The notes beneath the pieces were generated by a model. That model saw nothing but the letters and a program-made list of their open reading frames with translations. It had not been told where the DNA came from and searched no databases. Below are positions 52,116 to 61,377 of a stretch of DNA of 64,000 nucleotides, piece after piece (position 1 is the stretch's first letter; every line of letters starts with the position of its first letter). This DNA comes from Lelliottia wanjuensis (GTDB lineage: Bacteria; Pseudomonadota; Gammaproteobacteria; Enterobacterales; Enterobacteriaceae), in assembly GCF_030238365.1 (NCBI RefSeq), contig NZ_JASSOT010000080.1, positions 1-64,000 of the forward strand. The letters run 5' to 3'. Both the position numbers and the translations under genes were made by a program.

Positions 52116-52289
52116 ATGGCCGTACAACAGAATAAACCAACCCGTTCCAAACGTGGCATGCGTCGTTCCCATGACGCGCTGACTGCAGTTACCAGCCTGT
52201 CTGTAGACAAGACTTCTGGTGAGAAACACCTGCGTCACCACATGACTGCCGACGGTTTCTACCGTGGCCGCAAGGTAATCACTAAGTAA
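52116..52289 (+). CDS. rpmF: Ribosomal protein L32
   Basis: L32 is a 57-residue protein of the 50S subunit. It begins MAVQQNKPTRSKRGMRRSHD and ends KVITK, as in E. coli. A strong AAGGAGTAAGG ribosome site precedes the ATG at 52116. It is co-transcribed with yceD and leads into the fatty acid genes. Confidence 0.98.
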   Translation: MAVQQNKPTRSKRGMRRSHDALTAVTSLSVDKTSGEKHLRHHMTADGFYRGRKVITK

Positions 52290-52340
52290 TCACGCGCAAG
52301 CGTGATGAAGCTTAGTGAGGCATTCCCCGCGAAAGCGGGG
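52290..52340 (+). promoter_or_regulatory. Two GNRA-loop hairpins between rpmF and plsX
   Basis: TCACGC-GCAA-GCGTGA (52290-52305) starts directly after the rpmF stop codon. CCCCGC-GAAA-GCGGGG (52325-52340) follows. Neither is trailed by a T run, so they look like RNA-stability or processing elements rather than terminators. Confidence 0.6.
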
Positions 52341-52369
52341 GATACACCGAGCCGGGCAGCGAATATACC

Positions 52370-53404
52370 TTGACACGTCTAACCCTGGCGTTAGATGTCA
52401 TGGGAGGAGATTTTGGGCCTTCCGTGACAGTGCCTGCAGCTTTGCAGGCACTGAATTCTAATTCGCAACTCACACTTCTTTTAGTCGGCAATCCCGACAC
52501 CATCACGCCATTACTTGCAAAAGCTGACTTTGAACAACGTTCACGTCTGCAGATTATCCCTGCGCAGTCAGTTATTGCCAGTGATGCCAGGCCGTCGCAC
52601 GCGATCCGCAACAGTCGCGGAAGCTCAATGCGAATTGCGCTGGAACTGGTGAAAGAAGGGCGGGCTGAAGCCTGCGTCAGCGCCGGAAATACCGGTGCGC
52701 TGATGGGGCTGGCGAAATTAATGCTCAAGCCCATTGAGGGGATTGAGCGTCCTGCGCTGGTGACGGTGTTACCGCATCAGCAGAAGGGCAAAACGGTGGT
52801 GCTCGACCTGGGCGCTAACGTGGATTGTGATAGTACGATGCTGGCCCAGTTTGCCATTATGGGCTCGGTGCTGGCTGAAGAAGTGGTGGGGATTGTGAAT
52901 CCCCGCGTTGCGTTGCTGAATATTGGCGAAGAAGAGACGAAAGGTCTCGATAGCATTCGCGATGCCGCAGAATTGCTAAAATCCATGCCGTCAATCAACT
53001 ATATTGGCTATCTTGAAGCTAATGAATTATTGACCGGCAAGACCGATGTTCTGGTGTGTGACGGGTTTACCGGCAACGTAACGTTAAAAACGATGGAAGG
53101 GGTGGTACGGATGTTCCTCTCCCTGCTGAAATCGCAGGGCGAAGGGAAAAAACGGTCCTGGTGGCTCATTTTATTGAAGCGTTGGTTACAAAAAAGCCTG
53201 GCGCGGCGATTCAGTCACCTCAACCCCGACCAGTATAATGGCGCCTGTCTGTTAGGATTGCGCGGCACGGTGATTAAGAGTCATGGTGCGGCCAATCAGC
53301 GAGCCTTTACCGTCGCGATTGAACAGGCAGTGCAGGCGGTGCAGCGACAAGTCCCACAGCGGATTGCCGCTCGCCTGGAATCTGTATTAGCTAAAAGTGA
53401 CTGA
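52370..53404 (+). CDS. plsX: Phosphate acyltransferase PlsX
   Basis: PlsX converts acyl-ACP to acyl-phosphate in phospholipid synthesis. The start is TTG at 52370, giving MTRLTLALDVMGGDFGPSVT as in E. coli. It has 344 residues, 12 fewer than E. coli, because the C-terminus ends ARLESVLAKSD. Conserved blocks are SAGNTGALMGLAK and VCDGFTGNVTLKTMEG. It ends 6 bp before fabH. Confidence 0.96.
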   Translation: MTRLTLALDVMGGDFGPSVTVPAALQALNSNSQLTLLLVGNPDTITPLLAKADFEQRSRLQIIPAQSVIASDARPSHAIRNSRGSSMRIALELVKEGRAEACVSAGNTGALMGLAKLMLKPIEGIERPALVTVLPHQQKGKTVVLDLGANVDCDSTMLAQFAIMGSVLAEEVVGIVNPRVALLNIGEEETKGLDSIRDAAELLKSMPSINYIGYLEANELLTGKTDVLVCDGFTGNVTLKTMEGVVRMFLSLLKSQGEGKKRSWWLILLKRWLQKSLARRFSHLNPDQYNGACLLGLRGTVIKSHGAANQRAFTVAIEQAVQAVQRQVPQRIAARLESVLAKSD

Positions 53405-53410
53405 GCGTAC

Positions 53411-54364
53411 ATGTATACAAAGATTTTAGGTACCGGCAGTTTTCTGCCTGAACAAGTGCGAACCAACGCCGATCTGGAAAAAATGGTCGATACGTCTGAC
53501 GAGTGGATTGTCACCCGCACAGGTATCCGTGAACGCCGTATCGCCGGTCCAGATGAAACAGTAACCACGATGGGCTACGAAGCGGGCCTGCGCGCGCTGG
53601 AAATGGCCGGTATTGATAAAGAAGAGATCGGTCTGATCGTGGTGGCAACCACCTCAGCACCGAACGCCTTCCCGAGCGCAGCCTGTGAGATTCAGGCTAA
53701 GCTTGGCATCAAAGGCTGCCCGGCGTTTGACGTTGCGGCGGCCTGCGCAGGTTTTACCTATGCGCTGAGCGTGGCCGATCAGTACGTGAAGTCGGGTGCC
53801 GTGAAATATGCGCTGGTGATTGGTGCAGACGTGCTGGCGCGGACCTGCAACCCGGAAGATCGCGGAACGATCATTATTTTTGGTGATGGTGCGGGCGCTG
53901 TACTGTTAGGTCAGTCAGAAGAGCCGGGCATTATCTCCACGCATTTACATGCCGATGGCCGCTACGGCGAGCTGCTGACGCTGCCTAACGCCGATCGCGT
54001 TAACCCGGAAAACTCTATTTACCTGACAATGGCAGGCAATGAAGTGTTCAAGGTGGCGGTGACGGAACTGGCGCACATCGTCGATGAGACGCTGGAAGCG
54101 AACAATCTCGAGCGCTCTGCGCTGGACTGGCTGGTGCCGCATCAGGCGAACCTGCGCATTATCAGCGCCACGGCGAAAAAGCTGGGCATGTCCATGGATA
54201 ACGTTGTGGTGACGCTCGATCGTCACGGCAACACCTCTGCGGCATCGGTACCTTGCGCGTTTGACGAAGCGGTACGCGATGGACGAATTAAACGAGGCCA
54301 ACTGGTCTTGCTTGAAGCTTTTGGTGGCGGTTTCACCTGGGGCTCCGCGCTGGTTCGTTTCTAA
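53411..54364 (+). CDS. fabH: 3-oxoacyl-ACP synthase III FabH
   Basis: FabH condenses acetyl-CoA with malonyl-ACP to start fatty acid synthesis. It has 317 residues, as in E. coli. The Cys-His-Asn triad is in AAACAGFTYAL (Cys112), PHQANLRI (His244) and GNTSAAS (Asn274). It lies in plsX-fabH-fabD-fabG-acpP-fabF. Confidence 0.98.
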   Translation: MYTKILGTGSFLPEQVRTNADLEKMVDTSDEWIVTRTGIRERRIAGPDETVTTMGYEAGLRALEMAGIDKEEIGLIVVATTSAPNAFPSAACEIQAKLGIKGCPAFDVAAACAGFTYALSVADQYVKSGAVKYALVIGADVLARTCNPEDRGTIIIFGDGAGAVLLGQSEEPGIISTHLHADGRYGELLTLPNADRVNPENSIYLTMAGNEVFKVAVTELAHIVDETLEANNLERSALDWLVPHQANLRIISATAKKLGMSMDNVVVTLDRHGNTSAASVPCAFDEAVRDGRIKRGQLVLLEAFGGGFTWGSALVRF

Positions 54365-54377
54365 TTAAGGATTAAAA

Positions 54378-55307
54378 ATGACGCAATTTGCTTTTGTGTT
54401 CCCGGGTCAGGGTTCTCAGTCCGTTGGGATGTTGTCTGAATTAGCGGCACAGTACCCAATTATTGAAGCCACTTTCCGTGAAGCTTCTGACGCTTTGGGT
54501 TACGATCTCTGGGCGCTGACTCAGCAGGGTCCGGCGGAAGAGCTGAACAAAACCTGGCAGACGCAGCCTGCGCTGCTGACCGCGTCTGTCGCACTGTGGC
54601 GTGTCTGGCAGGAGCAGGGCGGTAAAGCGCCTGTGATGCTGGCGGGTCATAGCCTGGGTGAATACTCTGCGCTGGTCTGTGCGGGCGTCATTGGTTTTGC
54701 TGATGCCGTGCGTCTGGTCGAAATGCGTGGCAAATTCATGCAGGAAGCGGTACCAGAAGGGACTGGCGCCATGTCCGCCATTATTGGTCTGGATGATGCT
54801 TCTATCGCAAAAGCCTGCGAAGAGTCTGCCGAAGGGCAGGTGGTTTCTCCGGTAAACTTTAACTCGCCGGGTCAGGTTGTGATCGCGGGTAACAAAGAAG
54901 CCGTTGAGCGTGCAGGCGCAGCCTGTAAAACTGCAGGCGCGAAGCGCGCACTGCCGCTGCCGGTGAGCGTTCCGTCTCACTGTGCGCTGATGAAACCGGC
55001 TGCTGATAAACTGGCAGTCGAGCTGCAAAAAATCACTTTTAACGCACCAACGGTTCCGGTTGTGAACAACGTTGATGTGAAATGCGAAACAGCGCCAGAA
55101 GCGATTCGCGACGCGCTGGTTCGCCAGCTCTACAGCCCCGTGCAGTGGACCAAAACCGTTGAGTTTATGGCCGCGCAGGGCGTTGAGCACCTGTATGAAG
55201 CAGGCCCGGGTAAAGTCCTGACCGGTCTGACCAAACGTATTGTTGATACCCTGACTGCATCGGCCATTAACGAGCCAGAAGCGCTGTCAGCGGCACTCGC
55301 GCAATAA
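54378..55307 (+). CDS. fabD: Malonyl-CoA:ACP transacylase FabD
   Basis: FabD transfers malonyl from CoA to ACP. It has 309 residues. The nucleophile Ser92 is in GHSLGEYSA and the catalytic His201 in VSVPSHCALM. The oxyanion Gln is in FPGQGSQSVGM near the N-terminus. Confidence 0.98.
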   Translation: MTQFAFVFPGQGSQSVGMLSELAAQYPIIEATFREASDALGYDLWALTQQGPAEELNKTWQTQPALLTASVALWRVWQEQGGKAPVMLAGHSLGEYSALVCAGVIGFADAVRLVEMRGKFMQEAVPEGTGAMSAIIGLDDASIAKACEESAEGQVVSPVNFNSPGQVVIAGNKEAVERAGAACKTAGAKRALPLPVSVPSHCALMKPAADKLAVELQKITFNAPTVPVVNNVDVKCETAPEAIRDALVRQLYSPVQWTKTVEFMAAQGVEHLYEAGPGKVLTGLTKRIVDTLTASAINEPEALSAALAQ

Positions 55308-55319
55308 AAGAGGATTACC

Positions 55320-56054
55320 ATGAGTTTTGAAGGAAAAATCGCGCTGGTCACGGGCGCAAGCCGCGGTATCGGGCGTGCCATTGCTGAGACCCTGGTCGCG
55401 CGTGGCGCGAAAGTCATTGGTACAGCAACCAGTGAAAACGGCGCTCAGGCCATTAGCGACTACTTAGGTGCGAACGGTAAAGGTCTGATGCTGAATGTGA
55501 CCGACGCTGCATCTATCGAATCTGTTCTGGAAAATATTCGCGCAGAGTTTGGCGAAGTGGATATTCTGGTCAATAATGCCGGAATCACTCGCGACAACTT
55601 ACTGATGCGAATGAAGGACGACGAGTGGGACGATATCATCGAAACCAACCTGTCATCTGTATTCCGTCTGTCAAAAGCGGTAATGCGAGCTATGATGAAA
55701 AAGCGTCATGGCCGTATTATCACTATCGGTTCTGTGGTTGGTACCATGGGAAATGCTGGTCAGGCCAACTACGCTGCGGCGAAAGCGGGTCTGATCGGGT
55801 TCAGTAAGTCGCTGGCGCGCGAAATCGCGTCACGCGGGATTACTGTAAACGTTGTTGCTCCGGGCTTTATTGAAACGGACATGACGCGTGCGCTATCTGA
55901 CGATCAGCGTGCGGGTATTCTGGCGCAGGTTCCTGCGGGTCGCCTCGGCGGCGCTCAGGAAATCGCCAGCGCGGTTGCATTTTTAGCCTCTGACGAAGCG
56001 AGTTACATCACTGGTGAGACTCTCCACGTCAACGGCGGGATGTACATGGTTTAA
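55320..56054 (+). CDS. fabG: 3-oxoacyl-ACP reductase FabG
   Basis: FabG reduces 3-oxoacyl-ACP with NADPH. It is a short-chain dehydrogenase of 244 residues with TGASRGIG (about 12-19), Ser138 in GSVVGTMG and the YxxxK pair in NYAAAKAG (Tyr151, Lys155). It lies 12 bp after fabD. Confidence 0.98.
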   Translation: MSFEGKIALVTGASRGIGRAIAETLVARGAKVIGTATSENGAQAISDYLGANGKGLMLNVTDAASIESVLENIRAEFGEVDILVNNAGITRDNLLMRMKDDEWDDIIETNLSSVFRLSKAVMRAMMKKRHGRIITIGSVVGTMGNAGQANYAAAKAGLIGFSKSLAREIASRGITVNVVAPGFIETDMTRALSDDQRAGILAQVPAGRLGGAQEIASAVAFLASDEASYITGETLHVNGGMYMV

Positions 56055-56135
56055 CCACGATCGAAAATATTTGCGTTATTAGGGCGAATGGCCTCAAAAT
56101 AACGTAAAATCGTGGTAAGACCTGCCGGGATTTAG

Positions 56136-56163
56136 TTGCAAATTTTTCAACATTTTATACACT
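56136..56163 (+). promoter_or_regulatory. Probable acpP promoter
   Basis: TTGCAA (56136-56141), a 16-bp spacer and TACACT (56158-56163) lie 45 bp before the acpP start. In E. coli acpP has a strong promoter of its own in the fabG-acpP gap. A small TCGC-GAAA-GCGA hairpin (56174-56185) follows in the leader. Confidence 0.65.
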
Positions 56164-56208
56164 ACGAAAACCATCGCGAAAGCGAGTTTTGATAGGAAAT
56201 TTAAGAGT

Positions 56209-56445
56209 ATGAGCACTATCGAAGAACGCGTTAAGAAAATTATCGGCGAGCAGCTGGGCGTTAAGCAGGAAGAAGTTGTGAACTCCGCATCCTTCGTTGA
56301 AGACCTGGGCGCAGATTCTCTTGACACCGTTGAGCTGGTAATGGCTCTGGAAGAAGAGTTTGATACTGAGATTCCGGACGAAGAAGCTGAGAAAATCACC
56401 ACCGTTCAGGCTGCCATTGATTACATCAACGGTCACCAGGCGTAA
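56209..56445 (+). CDS. acpP: Acyl carrier protein
   Basis: ACP carries acyl chains on a phosphopantetheine arm attached to Ser in LGADSLDTVELV (residue 37 counting Met). It has 78 residues and is very acidic. The sequence appears identical to E. coli ACP as far as I recall. It is followed by a strong terminator. Confidence 0.99.
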   Translation: MSTIEERVKKIIGEQLGVKQEEVVNSASFVEDLGADSLDTVELVMALEEEFDTEIPDEEAEKITTVQAAIDYINGHQA

Positions 56446-56456
56446 GTGAACATCTC

Positions 56457-56491
56457 CAGGCGGTCATTCGACCGCCTGAGTTTTATCTTTT
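56457..56491 (+). terminator. Terminator between acpP and fabF
   Basis: A 9-bp stem CAGGCGGTC/GACCGCCTG (56457-56465 with 56470-56478) is followed by T-rich sequence. It should limit fabF transcription relative to acpP. Confidence 0.83.
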
Positions 56492-56536
56492 TTAGTCCCA
56501 CGAATCCCTTTTTTTATCCCTCCCTGGAGGACAAAC

Positions 56537-57778
56537 GTGTCTAAGCGTCGTGTAGTTGTGACCGGACTTGGCATGTTGTCTCCTGTCGGCAATACCGTAG
56601 AGTCCACCTGGAAAGCTCTTCTTGCCGGTCAGAGCGGCATCAGCCTAATCGACCATTTCGATACTAGCGCCTATGCAACGAAATTTGCTGGCTTAGTAAA
56701 GGATTTTAACTGTGAAGAGATCATCTCGCGCAAAGAACAGCGCAAGATGGATGCCTTCATTCAATATGGAATTGTCGCTGGCGTTCAGGCCATGCAGGAT
56801 TCTGGTCTTGAAATTACGGAAGAGAACGCAACCCGCATTGGCGCCGCTATTGGCTCCGGGATTGGCGGTCTTGGCCTGATCGAGGAAAACCACACCTCTC
56901 TGGTGAACGGTGGCCCGCGTAAGATCAGCCCATTCTTCGTTCCGTCCACGATTGTTAACATGGTGGCGGGTCACCTGACCATCATGTTTGGCCTCCGTGG
57001 CCCTAGCATTTCTATCGCAACGGCTTGTACCTCTGGTGTGCATAACATCGGTCAGGCAGCGCGTATCATCGCTTACGGTGATGCAGACGCCATGGTTGCC
57101 GGTGGTGCTGAAAAAGCCAGTACTCCGCTGGGCGTGGGTGGTTTCGGTGCGGCGCGTGCGCTGTCTACCCGTAACGACAATCCTCAGGCTGCGAGCCGTC
57201 CGTGGGACAAAGACCGTGATGGTTTTGTTCTGGGCGATGGTGCTGGCATGATCGTACTCGAAGAGTACGAACACGCGAAAAAGCGTGGCGCGAAAATTTA
57301 TGCAGAAATCGTCGGTTTCGGCATGAGCAGCGACGCTTATCACATGACGTCTCCGCCGGAAGATGGCGCGGGTGCGGCACTGGCAATGGTTAACGCGATT
57401 CGCGATGCGGGTCTCGAACCGGGTCAGATTGGCTATGTTAACGCCCACGGTACCTCGACGCCGGCTGGCGATAAAGCAGAAGCTCAGGCCGTTAAGTCCG
57501 TATTTGGTGATGCAGCAAGCCGCATTATGGTCAGCTCCACCAAATCCATGACCGGCCACCTGCTGGGTGCTGCAGGCGCAGTAGAGTCTATCTACTCGAT
57601 CCTGGCGCTGCGCGATCAGGCTGTTCCGCCAACCATCAACCTGGATAACCCGGATGAAGGTTGCGATCTGGACTTCGTTCCACACGAAGCGCGTCAGGTC
57701 AGCGGTCTGGAGTACACCCTGTGTAACTCCTTCGGCTTCGGCGGCACCAACGGCTCTCTGATCTTTAAAAAGATCTAA
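56537..57778 (+). CDS. fabF: 3-oxoacyl-ACP synthase II FabF
   Basis: FabF elongates acyl-ACP, including palmitoleate to vaccenate at low temperature. It starts with GTG at 56537 after CTGGAGG and has 413 residues. Cys164 is in TACTSGVHN, with histidines in NAHGTSTPAGD and KSMTGHLLGAAG. Confidence 0.98.
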   Translation: MSKRRVVVTGLGMLSPVGNTVESTWKALLAGQSGISLIDHFDTSAYATKFAGLVKDFNCEEIISRKEQRKMDAFIQYGIVAGVQAMQDSGLEITEENATRIGAAIGSGIGGLGLIEENHTSLVNGGPRKISPFFVPSTIVNMVAGHLTIMFGLRGPSISIATACTSGVHNIGQAARIIAYGDADAMVAGGAEKASTPLGVGGFGAARALSTRNDNPQAASRPWDKDRDGFVLGDGAGMIVLEEYEHAKKRGAKIYAEIVGFGMSSDAYHMTSPPEDGAGAALAMVNAIRDAGLEPGQIGYVNAHGTSTPAGDKAEAQAVKSVFGDAASRIMVSSTKSMTGHLLGAAGAVESIYSILALRDQAVPPTINLDNPDEGCDLDFVPHEARQVSGLEYTLCNSFGFGGTNGSLIFKKI

Positions 57779-57805
57779 GGCTTGCTGCCCGGTAGCGTTA
57801 AATAA

Positions 57806-57832
57806 AAGGTCCGCTTGTCGGGCCTTTTTTAT
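57806..57832 (+). terminator. Terminator after fabF
   Basis: AAGGTCCG/CGGGCCTT (57806-57813 with 57819-57826, one G-U pair) is followed by a T run. Confidence 0.8.
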
Positions 57833-57900
57833 TCAGTTTTCTTCCCTTGTTCTGCCTTATTCATCCTGCCAAACTATCGGGTCACGAAAAAGGAGCCTCC

Positions 57901-58710
57901 ATGTTCTTCATCAATGGCCAACAGCAGGACTCTCTTCCTGCGAGCGACAGGGCGACCCAGTTTGGCGATGGCTGCTTCACCACAGCGCGCATTGCTGAGG
58001 GCGAAGTCTGCCTGGTCGACGCCCATCTTCAGCGTTTACAGCTGGCGTGTGAAAGGTTGCTGATTCCCTTTACCGATTGGGCTGAACTTCAGCGTGAAAT
58101 GATCAACATGGCGAAGGGCAACCCTCGCGGCGTGCTGAAAGTCATTATCAGCCGTGGCGCGGGCGGACGCGGTTACAGCGGTGCCAGTTGCCTGAATCCC
58201 ACCCGAATTCTCTCTGTTTCTGCCTATCCCGCACACTACGACCTGTGGCGTCGCGACGGCATCCGCCTGGCGCTCAGCCCGGTTCGTCTGGGGCGCAACC
58301 CCATGCTTGCAGGAATAAAACATCTCAACCGACTCGAGCAGGTGCTGATCCGCGCTCATCTTGAACAGTCAGACGCCGAAGAGGCGCTGGTTCTTGACAG
58401 CGACGGGCTCATTACGGAATGCTGTGCGGCCAATTTACTGTGGCGACGGGGCAACGATGTTTTCACGCCGAAGATGGATCAGGCCGGGGTGAATGGCATC
58501 ATGCGCCAGTTTTGTCTGCAGCACCTGGCACACTCGGCCTTTCGCGTTGTCGAAGTTCACACAGGCGTTGAGGCGCTGCTGGACGCCGATGAAGTCGTGG
58601 TCTGCAATGCCTTAATGCCCGTCGTGCCGGTTCGAGCTTACGGTGACAAGACCTGGTCATCGCGTGAGTTGTACTCGTTTTTAGCCCCACTGTGTGAGCA
58701 AACAAGATAG
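57901..58710 (+). CDS. pabC: Aminodeoxychorismate lyase PabC
   Basis: PabC releases pyruvate from 4-amino-4-deoxychorismate to give p-aminobenzoate for folate. It is a PLP class IV aminotransferase-fold enzyme of 269 residues, as in E. coli, from the ATG at 57901 after AAGGAG. The PLP Lys159 is in GIKHLNRLEQ. The frame is open to 57847, but that stretch is leader. It lies 2 bp before mltG. Confidence 0.95.
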   Translation: MFFINGQQQDSLPASDRATQFGDGCFTTARIAEGEVCLVDAHLQRLQLACERLLIPFTDWAELQREMINMAKGNPRGVLKVIISRGAGGRGYSGASCLNPTRILSVSAYPAHYDLWRRDGIRLALSPVRLGRNPMLAGIKHLNRLEQVLIRAHLEQSDAEEALVLDSDGLITECCAANLLWRRGNDVFTPKMDQAGVNGIMRQFCLQHLAHSAFRVVEVHTGVEALLDADEVVVCNALMPVVPVRAYGDKTWSSRELYSFLAPLCEQTR

Positions 58711-58712
58711 TC

Positions 58713-59735
58713 ATGAAAAAAATGTTGCGCTTTGTCCTCCTCCTTCTCGTCGTGATGGCTATCGCGGGCGGCGTGGGAGTCTGGAAGGTTCGTCAGATGG
58801 CGAACAGTCACATCCTGATTAAAGAAGAAACCGTCTTCACGCTGAAAGCCGGCACCGGGCGCTTAGCGCTGGGCGAGCAGCTTTACGGCGATAAAATTAT
58901 TAACCGTCCGCGCGTTTTCCAGTGGCTGCTGCGCCTCGAGCCGGAACTGTCGCATTTCAAAGCCGGGACCTACCGCTTTACACCTGGCATGACGGTGCGT
59001 GAGATGCTGGCGCTGCTGGAAAGCGGCAAAGAGGCACAGTTCCCGCTGCGATTCGTCGAAGGCATGCGTCTGAGCGACTACCTGAAACAGCTGCGTGATG
59101 CGCCGTACATCAGCCACACCCTGAAAGATGACAGCTACGCCACCGTCGCTGAGGTCCTGAAGCTGGAGCATCCTGAGTGGGTGGAGGGCTGGTTCTGGCC
59201 TGATACCTGGATGTATACCGCAGGGACCACGGACGTTGCGATTTTGAAGCGTGCGCACAAAAAAATGGTGGCCGCCGTCGATAAAGCCTGGGAAGGGCGC
59301 GCGGACGGTCTGCCGTACAAAGACCAAAACCAGTTTGTGACCATGGCCTCGATTGTCGAAAAAGAGACGGCCGTGGCGAGCGAGCGCGATCAGGTGGCAT
59401 CGGTGTTTATCAACCGCCTGCGTATCGGCATGCGCCTGCAAACCGACCCGACGGTGATTTACGGCATGGGCGAGAACTATGCCGGGAAGATATCCCGTAA
59501 GGACCTCGAGACGCCAACGGCGTATAATACCTACGTGATTAGCGGTTTGCCGCCAGGCCCCATCGCGACGCCGAGCCAGGCGTCACTGGATGCCGCCGCG
59601 CATCCGGCACACACTCCGTATCTCTATTTTGTGGCTGACGGAAAAGGGGGGCATACCTTTAACACCAACCTTGCCAGCCATAATCGCTCTGTTCAGGACT
59701 ATCTGAAGGCACTTAAGGAAAAAAATGCGCAGTAA
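58713..59735 (+). CDS. mltG: Endolytic murein transglycosylase MltG
   Basis: MltG (YceG) cuts nascent glycan strands, setting their length. It has 340 residues, one N-terminal membrane helix (about 5-24), a LysM-like segment and a YceG domain. The catalytic Glu is in ASIVEKETA (near 218). Its end overlaps the tmk start by 11 bp. Confidence 0.96.
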   Translation: MKKMLRFVLLLLVVMAIAGGVGVWKVRQMANSHILIKEETVFTLKAGTGRLALGEQLYGDKIINRPRVFQWLLRLEPELSHFKAGTYRFTPGMTVREMLALLESGKEAQFPLRFVEGMRLSDYLKQLRDAPYISHTLKDDSYATVAEVLKLEHPEWVEGWFWPDTWMYTAGTTDVAILKRAHKKMVAAVDKAWEGRADGLPYKDQNQFVTMASIVEKETAVASERDQVASVFINRLRIGMRLQTDPTVIYGMGENYAGKISRKDLETPTAYNTYVISGLPPGPIATPSQASLDAAAHPAHTPYLYFVADGKGGHTFNTNLASHNRSVQDYLKALKEKNAQ

Positions 59736-60366
59736 TTACATCGTCATAGAGGGGCTGGAAGGCGCCGGGAAAACCACCGCACGCAACGTGGTGGTTGACA
59801 CACTGAAAGAGCTGGGCATCGAAGAGATGGTCTTCACTCGCGAGCCGGGCGGCACAGTGCTGGCTGAAAAGCTCAGAAGCCTGGTGCTGGACATCAAATC
59901 CGTCGGCGACGAAGTGATTAGCGATAAAGCCGAAGTGCTGATGTTTTACGCGGCGCGCGTGCAGCTGGTCGACACGGTGATCAAACCGGCGCTGGCAGAA
60001 GGGCGCTGGGTGATTGGCGATCGCCATGATTTATCGACGCAGGCCTATCAGGGCGGCGGACGCGGAATCGATCAGACCATGCTCGCGACGCTGCGCGATG
60101 CGGTGCTGGGTGATTTCCGCCCAAACCTGACGCTGTATCTCGACGTCACTCCGGCGGTGGGCCTGAAGCGCGCCCGCGCGCGCGGCGAGCTGGATCGCAT
60201 CGAACAGGAGTCTCTGGATTTCTTTAACCGCACCCGCGCGCGTTATCTGGAACTGGCGGCGCAGGACAGCTCGATTCGCACCATCGATGCCACCCAATCC
60301 CTGGAAGAGGTCACGCGTTCCATCCGTGAAACCGTGACCGCATGGGTACAGGAGCAGCAGGCATGA
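59725..60366 (+). CDS. tmk: Thymidylate kinase
   Basis: Tmk phosphorylates dTMP to dTDP. It has 213 residues with the P-loop EGLEGAGKTTA (about 9-19), DRHDLSTQAYQGGGRG (about 99) and the LID region RARARGELDRIEQE. It overlaps mltG by 11 bp and holB by 4 bp, indicating coupling. Confidence 0.97.
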   Translation: MRSNYIVIEGLEGAGKTTARNVVVDTLKELGIEEMVFTREPGGTVLAEKLRSLVLDIKSVGDEVISDKAEVLMFYAARVQLVDTVIKPALAEGRWVIGDRHDLSTQAYQGGGRGIDQTMLATLRDAVLGDFRPNLTLYLDVTPAVGLKRARARGELDRIEQESLDFFNRTRARYLELAAQDSSIRTIDATQSLEEVTRSIRETVTAWVQEQQA

Positions 60367-61367
60367 AATGGTATCCATGGCTGCGTCCGCACTTTGATCA
60401 GCTGATTAGCAGCTATCAGGCCGGTCGGGGGCATCATGCGTTACTGATTCAGGCGCTGCCCGGCATGGGCGACGACGCGCTGATTTATGCCATCACCCGT
60501 TTTCTGATGTGTCAGCAGCCCGAAGGGCATAAAAGCTGCGGCAAATGCCGTGGCTGCCAGCTGATGCAGGCGGGAACGCATCCGGATTTCTACACGCTGG
60601 AGCCTGAGAAGGGCAAAAGCTCGCTCGGTATCGATGCGGTGCGTGAAGTCAGCGAAAAGCTGTATGAACACGCGCGCCTCGGCGGGGCGAAAGTCGTCTG
60701 GTTAAAAGACGCGGCGCTGCTGACGGAAGCGGCGGCGAATGCGCTGCTCAAAACTCTTGAAGAGCCGCCGGTCAATACCTGGTTCTTTATGTCCTGCCGC
60801 GAGCCGGGACGATTACTGGCGACATTGCGCAGCCGTTGCCAACTTCATCACCTCGCTGCACCGCAGGAATCCTGGGCTTTAACCTGGCTTGAACGCGAAG
60901 TGACGGTGTCACAGGACGCGGCGCTGACGGCGCTGCGCTTAAGCAGCGGAGCACCCGCTGCAGCGCTGGAACTGCTGCAAAAAGAGACCTGGGCGCAACG
61001 CACACAGCTTTGCGATGCCCTGAGCAGCACGCTGGAAAGCCGCGACTGGCCTGGATTGCTGCCCGCATTAAACCACGAACAGGCACCTGCGCGTCTGCAC
61101 TGGCTGGCGTCACTGGTTCTGGATGCGATCAAACTGCAGCAAAGCGCGCAGCAGCTCAGCAACGCCGACGTCTGGCCGCTGGTCAACACCCTGGCGAATC
61201 AGCTTTCCGGGGCCATACTGCGCGCGATATTCCATGATGTCAGCGTCTGCCGCGAACAACTCTTAAGCGTAACCGGCGTGAATCGCGAGCTGTTACTCAC
61301 GGACCTGTTACTGCGTATCGAACATTACCTGCAACCAGGCACGCTGCTGCCTGCTTCCCATCTCTGA
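60363..61367 (+). CDS. holB: DNA polymerase III delta' subunit HolB
   Basis: HolB is the stator of the clamp loader. From the ATG at 60363 (ATGA overlap with tmk) it has 334 residues as in E. coli (MKWYPWLRPHFD). The P-loop position reads GMGDDAL, so it does not bind ATP, as is normal for delta'. The zinc ligands are in CQQPEGHKSCGKCRGC (about 50-65). The sensor SRC motif is in LATLRSRCQLH. Confidence 0.97.
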   Translation: MKWYPWLRPHFDQLISSYQAGRGHHALLIQALPGMGDDALIYAITRFLMCQQPEGHKSCGKCRGCQLMQAGTHPDFYTLEPEKGKSSLGIDAVREVSEKLYEHARLGGAKVVWLKDAALLTEAAANALLKTLEEPPVNTWFFMSCREPGRLLATLRSRCQLHHLAAPQESWALTWLEREVTVSQDAALTALRLSSGAPAAALELLQKETWAQRTQLCDALSSTLESRDWPGLLPALNHEQAPARLHWLASLVLDAIKLQQSAQQLSNADVWPLVNTLANQLSGAILRAIFHDVSVCREQLLSVTGVNRELLLTDLLLRIEHYLQPGTLLPASHL

Positions 61368-61377
61368 GAGAGACATT

